20,748 nucleotides of DNA from Firmicutes bacterium UBA3553 (lineage in GTDB: Bacteria; Bacillota; Clostridia; Tissierellales; Sedimentibacteraceae). Below the pieces are notes generated by a model. The model made no database searches and was not told the origin of the DNA. It saw only the letters and a program-made list of their open reading frames with translations. Position numbers and translations under genes: made by a program. Shown here piece after piece: positions 1-5,886 of the stretch; the stretch's first letter is position 1; each line of letters begins with the position of its first letter. The DNA is taken from the NCBI GenBank assembly GCA_002381185.1, contig DFOA01000011.1, positions 33,924 to 54,671 on the forward strand, given 5' to 3'.

Positions 1-1257
1 TTGCTCAAGTTCTTTTTGAATATCTAATAAACGATTATTAAGTTTGCTACGATTTTCATATGCCTTGAATCCGTCATGTAATCCTGTAAGCAATTTGTCC
101 GTTTCTGAAGGATAACCCATCTGTCTGTATTCATTGGATGCAAGGCATAAAGAAAGAGCAGACAGTTGTTTTAAATTTTCAACCATCTGCTCTGTATCAT
201 CAGTATTACATTTTTTAAATAAGGTATTTAGTTTTGAAGGTGAATTGTCATTCTTATCAATTTCAATAATATATTTTTGAATTTCAGAGCAAACCTCATC
301 ACGAATAATATATTGTGGGTGTTCCTCGGATGGAATTGCTGAGAGGTTGAAGCTTTCTTTAATATCTTCATTCCAGTCCTTGCATTTAGAAAGCAATCTG
401 CTACATTTAATTCCTTTCTTAGAAAGTAAATCCTGAAATTTTTCACTTGCTTCAATACCGGCTGCGTCATGGTCTAAACATAATAGAACATGATTTAAAT
501 TAGAATTAATTTCGAGTATTTTAAGCATTGCTTGTTCCGATACTCCACACAATGCGACATAGCTGTGTTCCTGCCAATGGATGTTTTTATATATTGTAAT
601 AAAAGACAGCATATCAATGGGAGCCTCAAAAACATAGAGTCTGTTACTTATTCCTGTGTAATGAAAACTATAACATGGATTACCGCTTTCAATATTACCT
701 TTAAATCCATTACCATGAGAATAAATTCCACGTTTGTGTGCATGACAAGGAACTCCATTTTCATCATAGCCTACAAATACTGCGTTATGATATTCTTTCG
801 TCTTGTTTGCAGATTGTTCACAACTTTCATAGAGTAATTTTTGTTTAGCGAAGAAACTAACCACATCACGATCAATATGGCGATTTTTAATGAGATACGC
901 AAAAACCCTTCGCATATCTGAATTCTTCGGAGGGAGTACAAAGGGTTTTCGTTTTATCTGCTTTCTTTCTTTTGCCTTACTATATAACTCACCTTGTTCA
1001 CCACTAAGGAGCTTTGTTACTGCCTCTGGAAAAGATAAGCCATAAAAGTTTTGTACAAAATCAATTGCAAGACCTCCCTGCTCTAATGCATGATCGTACC
1101 ATTCGTTACCTCTAACTGTAATACTATGGTCACTTGCAATTCTTTTTTCTCTACCTGATGGCAATAGTTTCTCACCTTGCCTTTGCAAAAATTCTACAAG
1201 ATCAACTTCATTAGCTCTTTGCTTTTGTTCTTCTGTAAAATGAATATAATTACTCAT
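1..1257 (-). CDS. DUF3991/Toprim domain primase-like protein (3' end outside window)
   Basis: An open frame of 419 codons runs from ATG at 1257 through the left edge without a stop, so the C-terminus is missing. The start follows a strong GGAGGTG ribosome-binding site 5 bases upstream. Residues about 10-90 look like the DUF3991 region (RGNEWYDH, GGLAIDFVQ, FPEAVTKLL), resembling a primase zinc-finger domain but without its Cys/His ligands. Residues 207-298 form a Toprim fold: E211 and D215 in VFEAPID, the D262-H-D264 pair in CLDHDAAG, and KDWNED at 293-298. Such proteins are widespread in clostridial conjugative elements, where a role in priming the transferred strand is plausible but unproven. 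It is the leftmost backbone gene here, separated from the relaxase by the inserted plus-strand block. Family is well supported by motifs; function is inferred. Confidence 0.85.
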   Translation of the reverse strand, partial: MSNYIHFTEEQKQRANEVDLVEFLQRQGEKLLPSGREKRIASDHSITVRGNEWYDHALEQGGLAIDFVQNFYGLSFPEAVTKLLSGEQGELYSKAKERKQIKRKPFVLPPKNSDMRRVFAYLIKNRHIDRDVVSFFAKQKLLYESCEQSANKTKEYHNAVFVGYDENGVPCHAHKRGIYSHGNGFKGNIESGNPCYSFHYTGISNRLYVFEAPIDMLSFITIYKNIHWQEHSYVALCGVSEQAMLKILEINSNLNHVLLCLDHDAAGIEASEKFQDLLSKKGIKCSRLLSKCKDWNEDIKESFNLSAIPSEEHPQYIIRDEVCSEIQKYIIEIDKNDNSPSKLNTLFKKCNTDDTEQMVENLKQLSALSLCLASNEYRQMGYPSETDKLLTGLHDGFKAYENRSKLNNRLLDIQKELEQ

Positions 1258-1541
1258 AAGCACCTCCTTGTATTTTTTAATTTCTTATTTTTTTATAGGC
1301 TAACCTCTTTTAATAGTTTTAAGCTCAAATATAAATACAAACTCCATATCAAGCTCATAATCGATCCGATAAACTGAATTTACATATATCTAGCGATACA
1401 AAAATCTCGATGGTATGAAAGGGCAGATATGAATAACGATTTAATTAATAGTCCAAACATTGTAAGGAGAATAAGAAGAAGCAATGTAAAGTAAGGCTTT
1501 TTATAAGATATAAAAAACTGTTGACTACTAAACATTTATAC

Positions 1542-1575
1542 TTGTGACCTGCACCAGCAAATGGTATACTACCAT
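1542..1575 (+). promoter_or_regulatory. candidate promoter with overlapping operator-like palindrome
   Basis: TTGTGA (1542-1547), a 17-base spacer and TATACT (1565-1570) make a fair sigma-A-type promoter. The perfect palindrome ATGGTA-tac-TACCAT (1561-1575) lies over the -10 box, where a repressor would block polymerase. The next recognisable plus-strand gene is the HNH-like gene 266 bases downstream, so the target is uncertain. Chance occurrence in AT-rich DNA cannot be excluded. Confidence 0.35.
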
Positions 1576-1794
1576 TAGATTATTTCTTTCATAAATCTGG
1601 CTTTATTATTTAATATTCCAGTTGAAGTAAGCATTGACCTTGTTTCTGTTTTTAGTTTGACGATAGGAGTGAGTAAGTTTATGGATATTTCAAATTCATT
1701 TGGTGGTCTGGGCATACTTGGGGTTAGAGCCTTGCATTTGGCAGGAAGAAAAATAATCTCGTATATCAGAAATATGAAATTAATAATAAGTGCC

Positions 1795-1818
1795 CTGGGT
1801 TCGAGTCCCAAAACCCCA
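1795..1818 (+). other. tRNA 3'-end fragment (T-arm plus acceptor half), possible old attachment site
   Basis: CTGGG-TTCGAGT-CCCAA reads as a T-stem, a seven-base T-loop and the stem return (outer pair mismatched), followed by AACCCCA as a 3' acceptor half. It contains the invariant GGTTCGAnTCC box. The 60 bases upstream do not fold into the rest of a tRNA, so this is a fragment. Integrases commonly use tRNA 3' ends and leave such pieces at element borders. No second copy was seen in the window. Confidence 0.4.
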
Positions 1819-2237
1819 TTTTGTAGAAAGAGTCGATAAAATGTCTAAAAAATGTGTAATTGGTAAATGTGCTTTATGTGGTAGAGAAAATATTCAACTC
1901 ATGCAAAGTCATATCATACCTAAACTAGTATACTCAAGAATAAAAACATATCAGAATTCCAGATTTCGAAATTATTTTGACTTTAATCAACTGTATCAAG
2001 ATGGTGAAAAGAAACCTATGCTCTGCCATGAGTGTGAACAATTTTTTAGTAAATATGAAGTTGAATTTACAAATAAATTTCTTGATAAATACTTAGATTT
2101 AAACAACCAATCTCTTCCACCGCAATATGATGGTATTCAAAATTATATAATATCAGTTGCATGGCGAATAGTATATGATGATTTATTCATATATAATTCA
2201 TTCACTGATACATATATGCGAACCACTTATGAATTAC

Positions 2238-2242
2238 TTGAA
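2238..2242. repeat. left copy of 5-bp target site duplication (TTGAA)
   Basis: TTGAA directly precedes the left inverted repeat of the ISEcp1-like unit and recurs at 5227-5231 directly after its right end. A 5-bp duplication is the length known for ISEcp1. Removing the unit plus one copy restores an open frame. Confidence 0.85.
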
Positions 2243-2256
2243 CTGAGATTCTACGT
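2243..2256. repeat. left terminal inverted repeat (IRL)
   Basis: CTGAGATTCTACGT, followed by CAGTACTT as I recall for ISEcp1. It is complementary to the native right repeat at 10 of 14 bases and is directly preceded by the TTGAA duplication. Confidence 0.85.
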
Positions 2257-2314
2257 CAGTACTTTATAAACCACCCTCAAAGCATTGATAAATATACGTT
2301 CCTTCAAAATTCAG

Positions 2315-2335
2315 CTTTCACCCATTGGGTGAAAG
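2315..2335. repeat. perfect 9-bp hairpin upstream of the transposase gene
   Basis: CTTTCACCC (2315-2323), loop ATT, GGGTGAAAG (2327-2335). It lies about 90 bases before the transposase start. No T-run follows on the plus strand, so it is not a standard terminator for incoming transcripts; it may fold in read-through RNA and limit transposase expression, a role known for other ISs but only inferred here. Confidence 0.55.
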
Positions 2336-2427
2336 AAAAATGCTCAAAAATGTGTTGAATTATCAGCTTTTATGAGTCGATATATGGTACAATAATAGTA
2401 ACAAAAGCAGAAAAAGGGGTTTAAATT

Positions 2428-3690
2428 ATGATTAATAAAATTGATTTCACAGCTAAGAATCTAACATCAAATGCAGGTCTTTTTCTTCTCCTTGAGAACG
2501 CAAAAAGTAATGAGATTTTTGATCTAGTTGAAAATGACCTCGTATTTGATAATGACTCCACAAATAAAATCAAGATGAATCATATAAAGACGATGATCTG
2601 TGGTCACTTTATTGGTATAGACAAGCTAGAACGTCTAAAGCTCCTTCAAAATGATCCACTCGTTAATGAATTTGATATTTCCGTAAAAGAACCTGAAACA
2701 GTGTCACGGTTTTTAGGAAACTTCACCTTTAAGACAACACAAATGTTTAGAGACATTAATTTTAAAGTCTTTAAAAAACTGCTCACTAAAAGTAAATTGA
2801 CATCCATTACGATTGATATTGATAGTAGTGTAATCAACGTAGAAGGTCATCAAGAAGGTGCATCAAAAGGATATAATCCCAAGAAACTAGGAAACCGATG
2901 CTACAATATCCAGTTTGCATTTTGCGACGAATTAAAAGCCTACGTCACCGGATTTGTAAGAAGTGGCAATACTTACACAGCTAACGGTGCATCTGAAATG
3001 ATCAAAGAAATAGTAGCCAACATCAAAACAGATGATTTAGAGATTTTATTTCGAATGGATAGTGGCTACTTTGATGAAAAAATTATTGAAACGATAGAAT
3101 CTCTTGGTTGCAAATATTTAATTAAAGCCAAAAGTTATTCTACGCTTGCATCCCAAGCAACGAATTCATCGGTTGTATTCGTTAAAGGTGAAGAAGGCAG
3201 AGAAACTACAGAACTGTTTACAAAATTAGATAACTGGGAGAAAGACAGAAGGTTTGTTGTGTCTCGCGTACTGAAACCAGAAAAAGAAAGAGCACAAATA
3301 TCACTTTTAGAAGGCTCTGAGTACGAATACTTTTTCTTTGTGACAAACACTACATTGCTTTCTGAAAAAGTAGTTATATCCTATGAAAAACGTGGCAATG
3401 CTGAGAACTATATTAAAGAAGCCAAATACGACATGGCGGTGGGTCATCTTTTACTTAAATCATTTTGGGCAAATGAAGCGGTGTTTCAAATGATGATGCT
3501 TTCATATAACCTGTTTTTGTTGTTCAAGATTGATTCCTTAGAGCCTTCAGAATACAGACAGCAAATAAAGACCTTTCGTTTGAAGTATGTATTTCTTGCA
3601 GCCAAAATCATTAAAACCGCAAGAACTGTAATTATGAATTTGTCAGAAAACTATCCGTACAAGGAAGTGTATGAAAAATGTCTGGTATAA
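2428..3690 (+). CDS. tnpA: IS1380-family (ISEcp1-type) DDE transposase
   Basis: The protein has 420 residues, the length I recall for the ISEcp1 transposase, and its text looks very close to that protein throughout. DDE-type catalytic features are visible: the first acidic site in TIDIDSSV (residues about 128-135), the second in FRMDSGYF (about 208-215), and the Glu in the family signature YEKRGNAENYIKE near residue 330. It cuts and joins DNA at the IS ends and, in ISEcp1, at degenerate right-end sequences outside the IS. The ATG follows AAAAAGGGG about 10 bases upstream. The frame is intact, so the enzyme could be active. The gene ends about 190 bases before the right repeat, and that interval holds the outward promoter. 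Confidence 0.93.
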   Translation: MINKIDFTAKNLTSNAGLFLLLENAKSNEIFDLVENDLVFDNDSTNKIKMNHIKTMICGHFIGIDKLERLKLLQNDPLVNEFDISVKEPETVSRFLGNFTFKTTQMFRDINFKVFKKLLTKSKLTSITIDIDSSVINVEGHQEGASKGYNPKKLGNRCYNIQFAFCDELKAYVTGFVRSGNTYTANGASEMIKEIVANIKTDDLEILFRMDSGYFDEKIIETIESLGCKYLIKAKSYSTLASQATNSSVVFVKGEEGRETTELFTKLDNWEKDRRFVVSRVLKPEKERAQISLLEGSEYEYFFFVTNTTLLSEKVVISYEKRGNAENYIKEAKYDMAVGHLLLKSFWANEAVFQMMMLSYNLFLLFKIDSLEPSEYRQQIKTFRLKYVFLAAKIIKTARTVIMNLSENYPYKEVYEKCLV

Positions 3691-3793
3691 TAAAGATATC
3701 ATCTTGAAAATCGAGTGTTGCTCTGTGGATAACTTGCAGGGTTTAATAAGTATCTTTACTCCAAAGTTGCAATCAATAATTTATTGAAAAAGA

Positions 3794-3823
3794 TTGAAAG
3801 GTGGTGGTAAATAATGTTACAAT
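3794..3823 (+). promoter_or_regulatory. outward-facing IS promoter driving the fprA-like gene
   Basis: TTGAAA (3794-3799), an 18-base spacer and TACAAT (3818-3823), between the transposase stop and the right repeat. I recall the same boxes and spacing for the ISEcp1 promoter that drives captured beta-lactamase genes. Transcription would start near 3830, about 120 bases upstream of the fprA-like ATG, with no terminator between. Confidence 0.75.
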
Positions 3824-3883
3824 GTGGGAGTATCAGTTTAAATTCTTCTTGAAATAGTGTTCTTTTAAGCTAATAAAAAATGC

Positions 3884-3897
3884 ACGTGGAATTTAGG
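3884..3897. repeat. native right terminal inverted repeat (IRR)
   Basis: ACGTGGAATTTAGG, identical to the ISEcp1 right repeat as I remember it. It was bypassed in the insertion event seen here, because no duplication flanks it. Confidence 0.85.
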
Positions 3898-3951
3898 TAA
3901 TAGGTATATAAATAAGAAATATAACGTTCGTGAAAACTTAGGAGGAAAAAT

Positions 3952-5151
3952 ATGAAAAGACTAGTAAAAAACAATGTTTATTGGGTAGGAAAAATGGATT
4001 GGGAGCTGGAATCATTTCATGGAGCAGATTATTCCATAAATAACGGCTCAAGTCAAAATGCATACTTAATTCAAGAAGAAAAGACAGTACTAATCGATAC
4101 TGTATGGAAGCCCCATTCAACAGAATTTGTGGACAATCTTGAATCTGAAATCGACTTAAATAAAATAGACTTCATTGTAATGAATCACGGAGAAATAGAC
4201 CACAGCGGTTCATTGCCTGCATTGATGGAAAAAATACCGAATACACCGATTTATTGCACAGCTAACGCAGTAAAATCATTGACAGGCCAGTACCATCATC
4301 CAGAGTGGAATTATAATGTTGTAAAAACCGGAGATTCCATTGATATAGGAAACGGTAAAAAACTTGTGTTTGTGGAAATGAGAATGCTTCATTGGCCGGA
4401 CAGCATGGCAACATATTTGACTGAAGACAACATATTGTTTTCAAATGATGCCTTCGGACAGCACTATGCAGTAGAGGAACTTTTCAATGACAAGGCTGAC
4501 CAGTGCAAGTTGTGGGAAGAAGCAATGAAGTATTATGCAAATATTTTGAATCCTCTGTCACCTCTTGTTACAAAGAAAGTAGAAGAAGTTGTAGGTTTGA
4601 ATCTCCCAATAGAAATGATAGCACCAAGCCACGGCGCAATCTGGAGAGACAACCCTCTGCAAATAGTAAATAAATACTATGAATGGTCAAAAGAATACCA
4701 GGAAGACCAGATTACAATTGCATATGACACAATGTGGGACGGCACAAAACAGCTGGCACATAAAATAGCTTCAGAAATATCAAAAATATCACCTGACACC
4801 AGGGTTAAAATATTCAATATCTCTCACGCAGATAAAAATGACATAATGACTGAAGTGTTCAAGTCAAAGGCAATTGCAGTAGGCTCACCTACAGTAGGAC
4901 AGAATATTCTTTCCTCAGTAGGAGGATGGCTGGAATTCCTGAGAGAATTGAAATTTAAAAACAAGGAAGCAGCAGTATTCGGATGCTACGGATGGAGCGG
5001 CGAATCAACAAAGGTGCTTCGAGAAAGACTGACAGAATCAGGATTTAAAGTTGTGGAACCGGAAATAAAATGCAACTGGAATCCAAAATCCGAAGACCTG
5101 GACAAGGCAAAAGCAATAGCCGAAGCACTTTGCAAAAAAACAGCTGAATAA
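3952..5151 (+). CDS. fprA: A-type flavodiiron protein (oxygen/nitric oxide reductase)
   Basis: This cytosolic enzyme reduces O2 to water and/or NO to N2O with electrons usually passed from rubredoxin, protecting anaerobes from oxidative or nitrosative stress. The 399-residue protein has the usual two domains. The metallo-beta-lactamase-like domain holds a full diiron ligand set: H79-x-E81-x-D83-H84, H147, D166 and H227. The flavodoxin-like domain starts near residue 254 with the FMN-loop TMWDGT (260-265). No rubredoxin domain is fused, so it belongs to class A. The ATG follows a perfect AGGAGG 9 bases upstream. It sits 54 bases after the native IS right repeat, so its own promoter region was probably cut away, and it is followed by a strong terminator. 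It is the passenger of the ISEcp1-like unit. Which substrate dominates cannot be read from sequence. Confidence 0.94.
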   Translation: MKRLVKNNVYWVGKMDWELESFHGADYSINNGSSQNAYLIQEEKTVLIDTVWKPHSTEFVDNLESEIDLNKIDFIVMNHGEIDHSGSLPALMEKIPNTPIYCTANAVKSLTGQYHHPEWNYNVVKTGDSIDIGNGKKLVFVEMRMLHWPDSMATYLTEDNILFSNDAFGQHYAVEELFNDKADQCKLWEEAMKYYANILNPLSPLVTKKVEEVVGLNLPIEMIAPSHGAIWRDNPLQIVNKYYEWSKEYQEDQITIAYDTMWDGTKQLAHKIASEISKISPDTRVKIFNISHADKNDIMTEVFKSKAIAVGSPTVGQNILSSVGGWLEFLRELKFKNKEAAVFGCYGWSGESTKVLRERLTESGFKVVEPEIKCNWNPKSEDLDKAKAIAEALCKKTAE

Positions 5152-5161
5152 TAATAAATCT

Positions 5162-5191
5162 AGGATGCACGAACAGTGCATCCTTTTGTTT
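5162..5191 (+). terminator. intrinsic terminator of the fprA-like gene
   Basis: AGGATGCAC (5162-5170), loop GAACA, GTGCATCCT (5176-5184): a perfect 9-bp stem followed by TTTTGTTT. It starts 10 bases after the fprA-like stop and lies inside the captured segment. Confidence 0.92.
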
Positions 5192-5212
5192 GTACACCAA
5201 GGCATAATAATG

Positions 5213-5226
5213 ACATTGACTTTACG
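5213..5226. repeat. alternative right end of the transposition unit
   Basis: ACATTGACTTTACG matches the native right repeat ACGTGGAATTTAGG at 10 of 14 positions and is directly followed by the TTGAA duplication. It defines where the transposase cut the donor DNA downstream of the fprA-like gene. Confidence 0.75.
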
Positions 5227-5231
5227 TTGAA
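5227..5231. repeat. right copy of 5-bp target site duplication (TTGAA)
   Basis: Matches 2238-2242 exactly. The next base (5232) opens the codon that continues the interrupted HNH-like frame. Confidence 0.85.
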
Positions 5232-5771
5232 AAAAGGTTGCGAAAATACCTGAATCAGTTAAGAACTGACAATGTGGTAGTTTATACAGCAGATGCTCCA
5301 GATGAAACCAATGGAAACCAACTTAAGTCATTTGGAGAAATGATTCTTGCATGCGAAAAAGCTATCAATTATTCAACTCCTGAATCTTTAGAAAATATTG
5401 AAACCCATATTTTCACCCTAAAAGAACTAGGTTATTCGGATGAATTAATTAAATTGTTCGACGCATTTATACTTGGATATTCCTTTAATAGTGGTGACCA
5501 GAAAAAATATGTCGTTTTTTCCATGTATAAAGGATTAGTTATTGCAACTATCTTCTGGAACAATAAAGCTATTTTTATTCCAAGCAATATAAAGGAATTG
5601 ATTAAATCTATGCAAAGAAAAAATGCATTAAAATCATCATTAAAAGAAGAAATTGATTATACCCTTGAACAAATTAAAAAAGCATATCCTAAGAATCAGG
5701 AAATTCTGAATTCAAATAATACGAGGGAAAAACTTGAAGAAAGATATAAAAATGCAAAAATAATTAGATAA
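5232..5771 (+). pseudogene. HNH-like protein, 3' part, separated from its start by the IS unit
   Basis: This 179-codon frame has no start with a ribosome-binding site; its first codons run straight on from the duplication. A TTG at 5238 could be called as a start but has no proper Shine-Dalgarno site. Joining codon GAA at 2240-2242 to AAA at 5232 gives a continuous 313-residue protein, with TTYELLE from the left half meeting KRLRKYLNQ from the right. The fragment is mixed alpha/beta with a lysine- and glutamate-rich helical end and a hydrophobic VFSMYKGLVIATIFW strand region near its middle; I recognise no catalytic motif in it. It is probably untranslated debris unless a fresh start is used. 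It converges with the relaxase gene. Confidence 0.8.
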
Positions 5772-5775
5772 AGAA

Positions 5776-5798
5776 AGGGTAATTTCCATGAAATCCCT
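5776..5798. terminator. possible bidirectional terminator hairpin
   Basis: AGGG-ta-ATTTC, loop CAT, GAAAT-CCCT: a 9-bp stem with a two-base bulge between two convergent genes. On the minus strand it is followed by TTCTTTAT, on the plus strand by CTTCAATTT. The T-tracts are weak. Confidence 0.4.
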
Positions 5799-5886
5799 CT
5801 TCAATTTGATACATTCAAAATATCTTAACGTATCTTTCATCAAGAAACTGCTGGAATATACTTTTACAATTCAGTTCCAAATTCTA

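Larger units (their letters stand above)
1258..1840. other. 583-base stretch with no convincing gene
   Basis: AT-rich sequence between the divergent primase-like gene and the HNH-like gene. Short open frames at 1575-1811 (minus) and 1657-1839 (plus) overlap each other, lack good ribosome-binding sites and resemble nothing I know. What can be seen is the primase ribosome-binding site next to 1258, a possible plus-strand promoter with an overlapping palindrome (1542-1575), and a tRNA-like T-arm just before the HNH-like gene (1795-1818). It may be a junction between the element backbone and an older insertion. Confidence 0.6.
1841..2269 (+). pseudogene. HNH-like zinc-binding protein, 5' part, split by an IS unit
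   Basis: From ATG at 1841 the first 134 codons (to 2242) carry C10-x2-C13, SHIIPK at 23-28 and C62-x2-C65 followed by E66 and FSKYE. This is the arrangement of a family of about 300-residue Firmicute proteins usually annotated as HNH endonucleases; their true activity is not known to me. At 2243 the frame enters the left end of the ISEcp1-like element and stops after eight foreign codons at 2269. The missing part lies at 5232-5771 in the same frame. An earlier in-frame start at 1790 lies in the tRNA-like fragment and has no ribosome-binding site; 1841 follows an AGAAAGAG stretch. The truncated product keeps both CxxC pairs but probably lacks most of the fold. Confidence 0.8.
2243..3897 (+). 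mobile_element. IS1380-family insertion sequence, ISEcp1-like
   Basis: The 1655-base core lies between CTGAGATTCTACGT (2243-2256) and ACGTGGAATTTAGG (3884-3897). The two ends pair at 10 of 14 positions. From memory the published ISEcp1 ends are CCTAGATTCTACGT and ACGTGGAATTTAGG with a length near 1.65 kb: the right end here is identical and the left differs at two bases. The bases flanking the core alone (TTGAA and TAATA) do not form a duplication, so the core did not insert here by itself. A single 420-codon transposase gene fills it. Confidence 0.88.
2243..5226 (+). mobile_element. ISEcp1-like transposition unit carrying a flavodiiron protein gene
   Basis: A 2984-base unit with a left inverted repeat at 2243-2256, transposase, native right repeat at 3884-3897, the passenger fprA-like gene with its terminator, and a degenerate right end at 5213-5226 that matches the native right repeat at 10 of 14 bases. 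It is flanked by TTGAA direct repeats. ISEcp1 is known to mobilise DNA to its right by pairing its left repeat with weakly similar sequences downstream, and this unit has exactly that structure. The insertion split an HNH-like gene, and the two halves rejoin in frame. What is seen: repeats, duplication, frame continuity. What is inferred: the one-ended capture mechanism. Confidence 0.85.

Noticed and set aside
1575..1839. Two overlapping open frames (78 codons minus, 60 codons plus) before the HNH-like gene
   Set aside because: They occupy the same DNA on opposite strands, run into the tRNA-like fragment, lack ribosome-binding sites and match no family known to me.
1790..1840. Upstream start for the HNH-like protein at 1790
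   Set aside because: The extension translates the tRNA-like T-arm and has no Shine-Dalgarno site; the ATG at 1841 leads directly into the CxxC region.
2315..2335. Hairpin in the IS as an intrinsic terminator
   Set aside because: The stem is perfect, but it is followed by A residues on the plus strand and has no T-run after it on the minus strand.
3898..3902. TAATA after the native right repeat as a target duplication of the IS alone
   Set aside because: The left flank is TTGAA, so the five bases do not match; the matching copy lies at 5227-5231.
5238..5771. A free-standing 177-residue gene with a TTG start
   Set aside because: There is no ribosome-binding site, and the frame continues exactly from the target duplication into the upstream HNH-like half, so it is better explained as a gene fragment.
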